This document shows positions 1-6,884 of a stretch of DNA of 8,007 nucleotides, piece by piece. The stretch lies in NCBI GenBank assembly GCA_947573465.1, contig CANPET010000067.1, positions 1 to 8,007 on the forward strand, in the 5' to 3' direction. The notes beneath the pieces are model-generated. The model had not been told where the DNA came from. It searched no databases and was given only the letters and a program-made list of their open reading frames with translations. The stretch comes from an uncultured Eubacterium sp. (GTDB taxonomy: Bacteria > Bacillota > Clostridia > Lachnospirales > Lachnospiraceae). Positions within the stretch are counted from its first letter, which is position 1, and each line of letters opens with the position of its first letter. Made by a program: the position numbers and the translations under genes.

Positions 1-1104
1 CAATGAATATGCATAAGATATTCTAAGGAATCCCTCGCCACAATCGCCAAAAGCCGTTCCCGGCACAACTGCTACCTTTTCTTCTTCTAACAGTCTGTTG
101 GCAAATTCATCAGAAGTCATCCCAAACTTCTTAATACTAGGAAAAACATAAAAAGCTCCATATGGCTCAAAACAGTCCATTCCCATATCTCTTAATTCAT
201 GTACGACAAATCTTCTTCTCTGATTATAAGACTCGCACATCATCTGTACGTCTTTGTCTCCATTCTTCAATGCATCAACAGCAGCATACTGGCTGTTCGT
301 CGGTGCACACATGATAGCAAACTGATGAATTTTCAACATCTGTGCCAAAATCTCTTTTGGTGCAGCTGCATATCCCAGTCTCCATCCGGTCATAGCATAA
401 GCTTTTGAAAAACCGTTAATAACAACCGTTCTCTCTCTCATGCCCGGCATGGATGCAATTGAAACATGTTCACCTTTATATGTAAGTTCTGAATAAATTT
501 CATCCGATAAAACAAATATGTCCTTCTCCACGCAGACCTTTGCAATCTCTTCCAAGTCCTCTTTTTCCATAATTGCTCCTGTCGGATTATTCGGAAACGG
601 TAATACCAGCATTTTTGTCTTGTCTGTGATTGCATCTAACAATTCCTGCTTTGTCAGGCGGAATTCGTTCTCTTCCTTTAATTCAATAACCTTCGGCACT
701 GCATAGATAAGCTGTGCACACGGCACATAAGAAACATAACTTGGCTGTGGTATCAACACTTCCTCTCCCGGATTTACCATAGCCCGCATAGCAATATCAA
801 TGGCCTCACTTCCACCGACTGTAATCATTACTTCATCATGATAATCATATTCAACATTTATTTTTCTTTTTAGGTAATTACAAACCTCTATTTTTAATTC
901 TTTTAATCCTGCATTGGACGTATAAAATGTACGTCCTTTCTCTAGAGAGTAAATTCCTTCCTCTCTGATATGCCATGGTGTATCAAAATCCGGCTCTCCA
1001 ACACCTAAGGAAATTGCATCTTTCATTTCGCTGACAATGTCAAAAAACTTTCTGATACCCGATGGCTTTACTTCCTTTATTACTTCTGATAACGGGTCTC
1101 TCAT
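1..1104 (-). CDS. PLP-dependent class I/II aminotransferase (3' end cut by the window edge)
   Basis: Fold-type I aminotransferase, moving an amino group between an amino acid and a 2-oxo acid in the cytoplasm. The frame is open without a stop for 368 codons to base 1, ending in RISYAYSL, so only some 20-25 C-terminal residues of a roughly 390-residue protein should be missing. Visible landmarks are GVGEPDFDTP (about 34-43), the cofactor-side VGGSEAIDIA (96-105), NNPTG (172-176), SDEIY (200-204, Asp pairing with the pyridine nitrogen), and SKAYAMTGWRLGY (233-245) with K234 as the Schiff-base lysine. This pattern fits the I-gamma subgroup (aspartate/aromatic/PatA-like enzymes). Substrate cannot be read from the sequence, so no symbol is given. 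Its ATG overlaps the TAA of the Lrp gene by one base (TAATG) and its own ribosome-binding site is weak, which suggests translational coupling. An Lrp partner fits amino-acid-responsive control. Confidence 0.93.
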   Translation of the reverse strand, partial: MRDPLSEVIKEVKPSGIRKFFDIVSEMKDAISLGVGEPDFDTPWHIREEGIYSLEKGRTFYTSNAGLKELKIEVCNYLKRKINVEYDYHDEVMITVGGSEAIDIAMRAMVNPGEEVLIPQPSYVSYVPCAQLIYAVPKVIELKEENEFRLTKQELLDAITDKTKMLVLPFPNNPTGAIMEKEDLEEIAKVCVEKDIFVLSDEIYSELTYKGEHVSIASMPGMRERTVVINGFSKAYAMTGWRLGYAAAPKEILAQMLKIHQFAIMCAPTNSQYAAVDALKNGDKDVQMMCESYNQRRRFVVHELRDMGMDCFEPYGAFYVFPSIKKFGMTSDEFANRLLEEEKVAVVPGTAFGDCGEGFLRISYAYSL

Positions 1105-1580
1105 TATGGTGTCACCAATATCCTTTCTTCTGTATCTGCTAAAATTGTTCCATAATCTTTATATTTCTTTAGAACAAAATGTGTTGCTGTGTTTAAAATA
1201 CTGTCTAATGTAGATAATTTGCTCGTAACAAACTGTGCAATTTCTTTCATGGACTTTTCTTCGATGATAACTGTAAAGTCAAATCCACCAGACATCAGAT
1301 ATACTGCTTTTACTTCATCATATCTCATGATACGTTCTGCAATTTCATCAAATCCTCTGCCTCTTTGTGGCGTTACTCTGACTTCAATTAAAGCAGTAAC
1401 TCTGTCCTCACTCGTTTTATCCCAGTCTATCATTGTATAATATCCACATATTATTTTTTCTTTTTCCATATCGGCAATGGCATTGGCGACTTCCGCTTCC
1501 TCCATCCCCAGCAGGATGGCGGCCTCCTTCAGGTCAATTCTGCTTTTGTTTTCAATTAATCTTAAAATCTCTTCTCTCAT
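1104..1580 (-). CDS. Lrp/AsnC family transcriptional regulator
   Basis: Cytoplasmic DNA-binding regulator of 158 residues, the usual length for the family. The N-terminus (about 1-50) is a winged helix-turn-helix (EEILRLIENKSRIDLKEAA...), followed by the AsnC/RAM ligand-binding and oligomerisation domain (about 60-135). The latter contains LMSGGFDFTVII (95-106), the equivalent of the glycine/aspartate turn where family members bind amino acids. ATG is preceded by AAGGAG at good spacing. The gene starts inside the end of the AIR-synthase-like gene (ATGA overlap) and ends in a TAATG overlap with the aminotransferase, so the three are co-translated. Family knowledge suggests it senses an amino acid, perhaps the substrate or product of the neighbouring transaminase, and may autoregulate. 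That link is inference; the ligand is unknown. Confidence 0.93.
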   Translation of the reverse strand: MREEILRLIENKSRIDLKEAAILLGMEEAEVANAIADMEKEKIICGYYTMIDWDKTSEDRVTALIEVRVTPQRGRGFDEIAERIMRYDEVKAVYLMSGGFDFTVIIEEKSMKEIAQFVTSKLSTLDSILNTATHFVLKKYKDYGTILADTEERILVTP

Positions 1581-2557
1581 GCCATTTCTCCTTTTTCATT
1601 TAAATAATTATATATTTCATCACCTCTTGGAGGTTCTAGAAATCTTTTCTCATCGCCATTCATAACCACTCTATCCCTGCCGGATGTTATATGCCCTATC
1701 ACATCCGCATAAATCCCCGCACTTTTAAACTTTTCTGCCAAAGCCGCTCCATCTTTCACAGCAATCAGAACAGCTCCTGTTCCATCTGTCATATATGGAT
1801 TATAATCAAAAACTTCTGCAATTTCTATAGTTTCCTGCCAGACAGGTATTTTTTTTATATCTATCTCTATTCCTAAATTTACTGCTGAAGCCAACTCCCA
1901 TGCTGCTGCAAAAACACCTCCGTCAGATACATGATGCATATATAAGATGTCCTGCTTTTTTGCAATGTCCGTAATCTTTTTAATATCAGTGAACTCAGAT
2001 ATTTTTAAACAGTCATCCACAAAGGTATCATGAAACCTATTTCTTAATCTGTTCTCATATAAATTAACTAAAACAGAGGTTGTTCCAATTGCAATTGTTC
2101 CTGCCATTACAATATCAACATCTTCTTTAATATCCTGTAAAGAAAACATCTTTTCTGTCATGCCAATCACATTAATATGTATGAGAACATCACTAACATT
2201 TCCTGCATAAACATCACACTTTTGAATACTTACTTTCATGTCTGACGCAGTCTCATCAAAACTCCTGATAATTCTCCCCAACTGTTTTTCTTCAAAATCA
2301 TCCGGAATATTAATCTGCAATTGAACAAATTTGGGAACTCCACCACTGGCATAAATATCATTCAATGTTTTTTGAAGGTAGTACCTTTCACATCCAAAAA
2401 ACCATTTTAATATGCAATTAGAAGACGCTACCATTGTAACATCTTCTATCGCCATATGTGCTCCATCTATGCCAACCTGCAAATTCTCAGATTTGTCACG
2501 AATCTTTTTTAAAACTGAACGCTTATATGCTATTTCAGAAATCTTTCCTGTCTGCAT
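1577..2557 (-). CDS. AIR synthase (PurM/HypE-like) family protein of unknown reaction
   Basis: A 326-residue PurM-fold protein, most like the HypE/hydrogenase maturation branch, which binds ATP at a dimer interface. The N-terminal AIRS domain spans about 30-135 with NDIYASGG (66-73) matching the NDLAxSGA motif. The C-terminal AIRS domain spans about 148-290 with MHHVSDGGVFAAAWELA (207-223) and the following GIEIDIKKIPV, both typical of HypE. Two things differ: the usual GGDTKV-like stretch is replaced by QKCDVYAG (about 112-119), and there is no C-terminal cysteine tail such as HypE's PRxC; the protein ends NEKGEMA. It is therefore a paralogue and not evidently a hydrogenase maturase; no other hyp gene is in the window. 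The ATG at 2557 has AAGGTGG 7 bases upstream; a GTG two codons earlier is too close to that site. It lies 16 bp after the VanW gene and overlaps the Lrp gene by 4 bp. Confidence 0.82.
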   Translation of the reverse strand: MQTGKISEIAYKRSVLKKIRDKSENLQVGIDGAHMAIEDVTMVASSNCILKWFFGCERYYLQKTLNDIYASGGVPKFVQLQINIPDDFEEKQLGRIIRSFDETASDMKVSIQKCDVYAGNVSDVLIHINVIGMTEKMFSLQDIKEDVDIVMAGTIAIGTTSVLVNLYENRLRNRFHDTFVDDCLKISEFTDIKKITDIAKKQDILYMHHVSDGGVFAAAWELASAVNLGIEIDIKKIPVWQETIEIAEVFDYNPYMTDGTGAVLIAVKDGAALAEKFKSAGIYADVIGHITSGRDRVVMNGDEKRFLEPPRGDEIYNYLNEKGEMA

Positions 2558-2573
2558 AGACACACCACCTTAT

Positions 2574-4010
2574 TTATTCAGATTTTTTCTTTTTATCCCC
2601 ATCATTCTTCTTTTTCTTATCATCAGGACTTTGTGTTGTCGTCTCCGGCTCTTTTTTCTTATCTTTCTTTGTTCCTACAATCTTTGTAGTCGGTGCCATC
2701 TTGTAGGTACTTGTATGCACTAATTCCTTACTTACCTGTTTACCATTTTCATATGTTATTTTATATAATTCTGCCACATATCCTACATGCCCCGGTATGG
2801 TTTCTTTATACCCTTCTTCTTTCGTAGGGTCTTTCTTTGTTGTCGTAGTCATTGGCACAGTTTTTATTGTCTTACTTACATATTCCACCTTATGTCCGGC
2901 TTTTCGGGTATCATGACCATACACATTAAATGTAATAGCACCCTCACTATAATGTCCCTGAATATATACAGGCGCGTCTGTATTATTCTCGAATACCAAA
3001 TCTTTATAATCTCCTGCTAGTGCTGCATCTGCCGCTAACGGCACATAAGATACTGCCATAGAGTGAGGATATCTCTCAACAATCTTTAACTCTGCATTAA
3101 TTAGCGCATTATATAATGTACTGGATACCTGGCAGATTCCTCCTCCAAGACTGTCAACTACGCTTCCTTCTGAATAGGTGCCTGCCGGATGCCAACCATT
3201 GTCTTCTGTCCATGGTGCCAGCTTCTCATTACAGGAAAAACTTTCTCCCGGATAAACAACATTATCACTTAATTTCTGTGTACCATTTTTAATATTTAAA
3301 TTTCTATTAACAACTCCTGCAGAAAAATATGTTGTATAAGTTCCCATCGGTTCATTCGAAACCTTTTCGCAGTCTTTTGTCGTGTATTTTGGTTTTGCAA
3401 CCTTTGTCGTTGCTGTAAAAACAATCTCTGATTCTTTATCCCAGTCATTCTTAATATACGAGATAAACTGTTCCATGGTCTTATTATAATTTACTACACA
3501 TCCCTCCACCTCAGGAATAATCTGAAAACCATGACCGGTAGCTTTCAAAGATGCATTCTTAGCCTCTACATTATAAGATTTACATAATGTTTCAAGTTTT
3601 TCCTTAAATTCCTTTTCATCAATATCTATCTCAATAGGAAAAGTTTTTCCCTGTTTCTTTAAATCTATGCTGTCCTTATATCTCTTAATGACATTTCCCT
3701 GTTTTCCGGCTCTCATTGCCTCACTGACAACAGATTTATTTTTCCATGAATATCCTAAATCTTTCAGTGTTGTCTTCACGGTATCCTTATTAATCTTCAA
3801 TGACACGACTGCATTAATTCTTGAATCTACCACATCTCCTACAGCCTTTTTCACTTCTTTCTCTGTCATACTGCTGACATCAATATGATCAATATGGATT
3901 CCTTCTTTTACCACATCTTCTGTATCTTTTGAAGTGGCAGACACCTGAATAGCTCCACATAAAGCAGCCACAAGAACAAGCATTACGCCAATCTTCCTTA
4001 TCTTTTTCAT
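2574..4010 (-). CDS. Secreted VanW-domain protein with peptidoglycan-binding-like and G5-like regions
   Basis: Exported envelope protein of 478 residues. An N-terminal signal peptide (KK/RK, then VMLVLVAALCGAI, probable cut after VSA near residue 25) leads to a region resembling PG_binding_4 repeats (about 35-205). Next is a VanW domain (about 220-350) with the hallmark LGGGICQVSSTLYNA (288-302) and YPGESFSCNE (253-262). A G5-like segment follows (about 376-448), ending in PTTKIVGTKK. The tail (449-478) is a hydrophilic Lys-rich stretch with no LPXTG motif. VanW proteins occur in vancomycin-resistance clusters, but most, like this one, are standalone and of unknown biochemical role at the wall; no van genes are near, so resistance should not be inferred. 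The chosen ATG follows GGAGGAGG by four bases; an upstream in-frame ATG at 4028 would place that site inside the coding region. It follows the small membrane ORF by 62 bp. Confidence 0.9.
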   Translation of the reverse strand: MKKIRKIGVMLVLVAALCGAIQVSATSKDTEDVVKEGIHIDHIDVSSMTEKEVKKAVGDVVDSRINAVVSLKINKDTVKTTLKDLGYSWKNKSVVSEAMRAGKQGNVIKRYKDSIDLKKQGKTFPIEIDIDEKEFKEKLETLCKSYNVEAKNASLKATGHGFQIIPEVEGCVVNYNKTMEQFISYIKNDWDKESEIVFTATTKVAKPKYTTKDCEKVSNEPMGTYTTYFSAGVVNRNLNIKNGTQKLSDNVVYPGESFSCNEKLAPWTEDNGWHPAGTYSEGSVVDSLGGGICQVSSTLYNALINAELKIVERYPHSMAVSYVPLAADAALAGDYKDLVFENNTDAPVYIQGHYSEGAITFNVYGHDTRKAGHKVEYVSKTIKTVPMTTTTKKDPTKEEGYKETIPGHVGYVAELYKITYENGKQVSKELVHTSTYKMAPTTKIVGTKKDKKKEPETTTQSPDDKKKKNDGDKKKKSE

Positions 4011-4014
4011 TTTT

Positions 4015-4022
4015 CCTCCTCC
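4015..4022 (-). promoter_or_regulatory. Ribosome-binding site deciding the VanW gene start
   Basis: GGAGGAGG on the minus strand sits four bases before the ATG at 4010. The alternative in-frame ATG at 4028 lies upstream of it and has no comparable site, so translation most likely begins at MKKIRK, which also gives a normal signal peptide. Confidence 0.8.
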
Positions 4023-4072
4023 AAACATCCCTTATGTATCATTTGAGTAAAATCGTTTTTAAATATTGGTTA

Positions 4073-4174
4073 TTAAAAACTTGCGATAGTTGTTACAACC
4101 AAAGCCGCAACCAACACTAGTGCAATAGCTCCCGCAATAATTTTCTGATTCTTTTTGCTATAGAAAAAATTCAT
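4073..4174 (-). CDS. Small single-span membrane peptide (33 aa)
   Basis: Short open frame of 33 codons that reads MNFFYSKKNQK, then a hydrophobic helix of about 20 residues (IIAGAIALVLVAALVVTTIA, 12-31), then SF and a TAA stop. A basic N-terminus followed by a helix that reaches almost to the C-terminus predicts a single-pass membrane peptide with N-in orientation. A good ribosome-binding site (GAGGTG, 6 bases before the ATG) supports real translation. It lies between the exonuclease gene and the VanW gene, on the same strand, 62 bp ahead of VanW and behind a possible promoter/operator at 4218-4257. I do not recognise a named family. Its position suggests an envelope role with the VanW protein, or a leader peptide for that transcript; both are inference. 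Confidence 0.66.
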   Translation of the reverse strand: MNFFYSKKNQKIIAGAIALVLVAALVVTTIASF

Positions 4175-4217
4175 TTATCTCACCTCTAATCAATTATAAA
4201 ATATGGACTTTCCCACC

Positions 4218-4236
4218 ATATACTTTCAAAGTATAT
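4218..4236. promoter_or_regulatory. Perfect palindrome, candidate operator
   Basis: ATATACTTT-C-AAAGTATAT: two perfect 9-base arms around a single central base. With a one-base centre it cannot form a stable RNA hairpin, so a dimeric repressor site is the more natural reading. It overlaps the -10 of the candidate promoter for the small membrane peptide/VanW transcript. The cognate regulator is unknown; no gene in the window is an obvious partner other than the Lrp protein, whose sites are usually less regular. Confidence 0.45.
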
Positions 4237-4257
4237 CACAACTTTTTCTTTTGTCCT
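4230..4257 (-). promoter_or_regulatory. Candidate promoter for the membrane peptide/VanW/AIRS/Lrp/aminotransferase transcript
   Basis: On the minus strand, AGGACA (4257-4252, matching the GACA half of the -35 consensus) is followed after 16 bases by TATACT (4235-4230), a 5/6 match to TATAAT that also carries the extended -10 TG (TGATATACT). The predicted start near 4223 gives a leader of about 50 bases before the ATG at 4174. The -35 overlaps the stop of the exonuclease gene. A perfect TATAAT also occurs at 4198-4193, but it would leave almost no leader and has no good -35. Confidence 0.38.
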
Positions 4258-4969
4258 AGTCAAAAATTCTACCTTTTTCTGACAGAATTTTGTCTATTTT
4301 TCTGGACGCCTCGTTTTTCGACAAGCTGTCTACGTCAAAATCAACCGTAAGATTATGATAACGTATCAAATCCAGCAGATATTTTCTTTGTTTGTCTGTA
4401 ATTGCCTGCATTTTCTTTACTTTATATGAAAATTCATATGGTTCAAAAAGCTGTGGATTCTTTTCTCCAAATTGTTCCATAAGAATAAAATATAACTGTG
4501 ATGTAACACTGGCATCGTTAAACGCCCTATGATGATTCTCATCCTTAATATTATAATAGTCACACAGATAGTCTAGCGCTCTGCTCTCTAAATGCGGCAA
4601 TACTTTGCGTGCTATTTTTAAAGTATCAGTTCCACTTTTTTGAAACTTCAGGTTTAGGTTCATAGCATTCTGTTTCAAGAAACTATAATCAAAACGAACG
4701 TTGTGCCCTAACAATAAATCATCTCCTGCAAATTCAATAAATCTCGGTAAAACCTCCGCGATTGTCGGTTTTCCCTTTAACATTTCATCTGTTATTCCTG
4801 TCAGTTCTGTAATTCTCCACGGAAGCTTTACTCCCGGATAAATCAACTCGGAAAACTGATCTACTTCCCTCCCGTTTCGAACTTTTACTGCTCCGATTTC
4901 TATGATTTTGTCCCATTTTGGTCTGATGCCGGTGGTTTCAATATCCACACAAACATAGTCTTTTATCAT
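4256..4969 (-). CDS. DEDDh 3'-5' exonuclease, DnaQ/PolC-exonuclease-like
   Basis: Cytoplasmic nuclease of 237 residues expected to remove nucleotides from 3' ends using two metal ions. All five catalytic positions are visible: D9 and E11 in VDIETTG (Exo I), D94 in GHNVRFDYSFL (Exo II), and H147 and D152 in HHRAFNDA (Exo III, H-x4-D), which makes it a DEDDh enzyme. The exonuclease domain fills about 1-165. The remainder is a short helical C-terminal segment (about 186-233, ITDKQRKYLLDLI...LSKNEASRKIDKIL) of the kind found as an accessory tail in other Firmicute proteins. There is no polymerase or helicase domain, so it is a standalone nuclease and not PolC itself. ATG has AGGAGG at ideal spacing. 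It begins 28 bp after the radical SAM stop with no terminator between, so the two are probably co-transcribed. DNA versus RNA substrate is undetermined. Confidence 0.92.
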   Translation of the reverse strand: MIKDYVCVDIETTGIRPKWDKIIEIGAVKVRNGREVDQFSELIYPGVKLPWRITELTGITDEMLKGKPTIAEVLPRFIEFAGDDLLLGHNVRFDYSFLKQNAMNLNLKFQKSGTDTLKIARKVLPHLESRALDYLCDYYNIKDENHHRAFNDASVTSQLYFILMEQFGEKNPQLFEPYEFSYKVKKMQAITDKQRKYLLDLIRYHNLTVDFDVDSLSKNEASRKIDKILSEKGRIFD

Positions 4970-4997
4970 TATTTCCTCCTGTAATCAGTACTATATC

Positions 4998-6716
4998 CTA
5001 AAGTTGTAAATATGTTGTAACATCCATTGTGTTTGCTGCTTTTGTTAATGCATTTCTGTTTTGATAATCAAACAATATATACCGTCCTTTTAAAATCTCT
5101 ATATGAGTCATGTGCTCAATCTGCTTTGCAGTGTAGTTTACATAACTTTCCAACTGTTGTTTTAATTTCGGATGTGTATATATTTTATGAATATTTTCCT
5201 TATACTCCTCTAATTTTTTTGCAAACACCGGACGGGTTTTCGCATTTTCTCTTAGATAAAAATCCAGTGTCAACAACTCTCTCCACGCAAGACTCTCTTC
5301 TTCTGTCAGATTTAATTCTTCCATGATAAAATCAAGAAGCAATACATAACGATTCACTCTGGAATGTTTCACTCCACCAATGCTGCATTTTTTATAATAT
5401 CGTCCTAATCGTTCATACATGTCAAAGGGAGACTTGAAAAACTCTTCCAATTCTCTTATTGTCTCTGAAAATTGTAAACTGTTATAATATATTTCAACGA
5501 CTGTCTCAATCTCTTTTAATTTTAAAACTTCATCAAAGGTAAGCCACTTTGTTTTTAATACTTCATAAGGCGGACGGTTACTGAAAACAATACCATACGC
5601 TTTTGTCTCTTCTGATATTCTTGCACCATACAACACCTTCAAAAAACCTAATTGCAGTTGGTCAGGTTTCATGGCATAAACTGTATTGAAAGAAGTTCTA
5701 AAAGAGGAATAATCTTCATACGGCAGACCTACAATCAAGTCAAGATGTTGATGTATGTTTTTATTCTGCCAAATCCTTCTTGTAATGTTCTCGATTTCCC
5801 CAATGTCCGTTTTCCGATGAATTGCCTGTAATGTTTTTTCATTGGTTGACTGAACACCAATTTCCAGCTGAATCAATCCCGGTCTCATATCCGATATCAG
5901 TTCCAATTCTTCTTCTGTCATCAAATCTGCCGCAATTTCAAAATGAAAATTGGTGATGCCATTATCATTCTCTTTAATATACTTCCATATTTCCATTGAA
6001 TGTTTCGGATTACAGTTAAATGTCCTGTCGACAAACTTTACCTGAGCTGTTTTATTATCAATAAAAAACTGAAGTTCTTCTTTTACCAAATCCAAATCTC
6101 TGAAACGAATTCTTTTATCAATAGATGACAGACAATAGCTACAGGAAAACGGACATCCCCTGCTCGTCTCGTAATATATAATCTTATTTTCAAAATCTTT
6201 CATGTCTTTATACACAAAAGGAATACGAGAGAGTTCCACCGGTTTCATCATCGGATTCGCTTTTATCTGTCCGTCCTCTCTATATACCAGTCCGTTAATA
6301 TCCTTATTTTCCAGATTCCCATCATGATAATTGTCGAGAAATTGTTTAAATATTTCCTCACCTTCACCACACATCACATAATCAATATTTGCATTATCTG
6401 ACAATACCTGCACTGCATTGTAGGACACCTCCGGTCCTCCGACCCAGATATCTTTCTTCGGACAGACAGACTTCAAATCGTTAATTACTTCCATGACCTG
6501 CTGAATATTCCAGATGTAACAGGAGAATCCTATAATATCTGCCTGTTCTTCATAAATATCCGAAACAATTTCCTCTGTATATTGATTAATTGTATACTCT
6601 TTTATTTTTATTTCATGCTGATTTTTTCCATACTTTTCAGCATACTCTTTCAAACTGTATACTGCCAGATTCGAATGAATATATTTGGCATTTACTGCCA
6701 CCAATAAAACTTTCAT
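4998..6716 (-). CDS. B12-binding-type radical SAM protein with DUF4080-like C-terminus
   Basis: Cytoplasmic radical SAM enzyme of 572 residues. The N-terminal Rossmann-like region (about 1-140: KVLLVAVNAKYIHSNLAVY, then IIGFSCYIWN, VGGPEVSY, CGEGEE) matches the cobalamin-binding domain of this class but lacks a DxHxxG histidine, so any cobalamin would not be His-ligated. The radical SAM core starts at about 180 with ETSRGCPFSCSYC, whose cysteines 188, 192 and 195 (CxxxCxxC) ligate the 4Fe-4S cluster. Later core landmarks are FVDRTFNCN, IQLEIGVQS and DLIVGLPYED. The last 200 or so residues resemble DUF4080, found only on such proteins. Substrate is unknown; related families include methylthiotransferases and anaerobic ring-modifying enzymes. 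The ATG was chosen because AAGGAG lies 6 bases upstream; an in-frame TTG 13 codons earlier has no such support. First gene of the minus-strand run. Confidence 0.9.
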   Translation of the reverse strand: MKVLLVAVNAKYIHSNLAVYSLKEYAEKYGKNQHEIKIKEYTINQYTEEIVSDIYEEQADIIGFSCYIWNIQQVMEVINDLKSVCPKKDIWVGGPEVSYNAVQVLSDNANIDYVMCGEGEEIFKQFLDNYHDGNLENKDINGLVYREDGQIKANPMMKPVELSRIPFVYKDMKDFENKIIYYETSRGCPFSCSYCLSSIDKRIRFRDLDLVKEELQFFIDNKTAQVKFVDRTFNCNPKHSMEIWKYIKENDNGITNFHFEIAADLMTEEELELISDMRPGLIQLEIGVQSTNEKTLQAIHRKTDIGEIENITRRIWQNKNIHQHLDLIVGLPYEDYSSFRTSFNTVYAMKPDQLQLGFLKVLYGARISEETKAYGIVFSNRPPYEVLKTKWLTFDEVLKLKEIETVVEIYYNSLQFSETIRELEEFFKSPFDMYERLGRYYKKCSIGGVKHSRVNRYVLLLDFIMEELNLTEEESLAWRELLTLDFYLRENAKTRPVFAKKLEEYKENIHKIYTHPKLKQQLESYVNYTAKQIEHMTHIEILKGRYILFDYQNRNALTKAANTMDVTTYLQL

Positions 6717-6722
6717 GTCATA

Positions 6723-6728
6723 CTCCTT
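6723..6728 (-). promoter_or_regulatory. Ribosome-binding site deciding the radical SAM start
   Basis: AAGGAG on the minus strand, six bases before ATG at 6716. It falls inside the longer TTG-initiated reading of the same frame (from 6755), so the shorter start, which begins directly with the first beta strand MKVLLVAV, is preferred. Confidence 0.75.
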
Positions 6729-6743
6729 TTTTACACTATTACA

Positions 6744-6772
6744 ACAATAATTCAATCCTTTCTAATTGTCAA
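6744..6772 (-). promoter_or_regulatory. Candidate promoter for the radical SAM/exonuclease genes
   Basis: A perfect TTGACA on the minus strand (6772-6767) is followed after exactly 17 bases by TATTGT (6749-6744), a 4/6 match to the -10 consensus. Transcription would begin near 6737, giving a leader of about 20 bases that contains the AAGGAG site. The strong -35 and correct spacing support it; the -10 is mediocre. Confidence 0.5.
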
Positions 6773-6811
6773 AAAATATCTGATTTTTCTCTAGGTAAAA
6801 ATGTTTTTATA

Positions 6812-6820
6812 TGTTAGAAT
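6812..6820 (+). promoter_or_regulatory. Possible extended -10 promoter element for the glycoside hydrolase gene
   Basis: TGTTAGAAT carries the TGn extension and a 5/6 match to TATAAT. The region 17 bases upstream has no good -35 (TAGGTA), so this rests on the extended -10 alone. Start would be near 6827, leaving a leader of about 58 bases that includes the hairpin at 6851-6870. Confidence 0.28.
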
Positions 6821-6850
6821 CAACTTAAATTATCAGTACGTTTAAATTTA

Positions 6851-6870
6851 TGCTGTAGTTCTCTGCAGCG
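6851..6870 (+). other. Leader hairpin next to the glycoside hydrolase ribosome-binding site
   Basis: TGCTGTAG-TTCT-CTGCAGCG folds into an eight-pair stem (two G-U pairs) with a four-base loop, ending four bases before the GGAG of the ribosome-binding site at 6875-6878. It could affect mRNA stability or access to the start; no T-tract follows, so it is not a terminator. Confidence 0.35.
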
Positions 6871-6884
6871 GATTGGAGTTTTTT

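Noticed and set aside
199..706. Short open frames on both strands across the left 700 bases.
   Set aside because: The minus frame covering this stretch encodes the aminotransferase continuously from 1104 to base 1 with all key motifs, so the others are shadows.
2574..2664. Lys-rich, low-complexity end of the VanW protein as a possible frameshift artefact.
   Set aside because: The frame is continuous after the G5-like segment and closes with TAA shortly before the next ribosome-binding site; charged tails are common on secreted wall proteins.
2574..4010. VanW domain as evidence for vancomycin resistance.
   Set aside because: No vanH, vanA/B, vanX or vanRS-like gene is in the window, and standalone VanW proteins are widespread without any resistance role.
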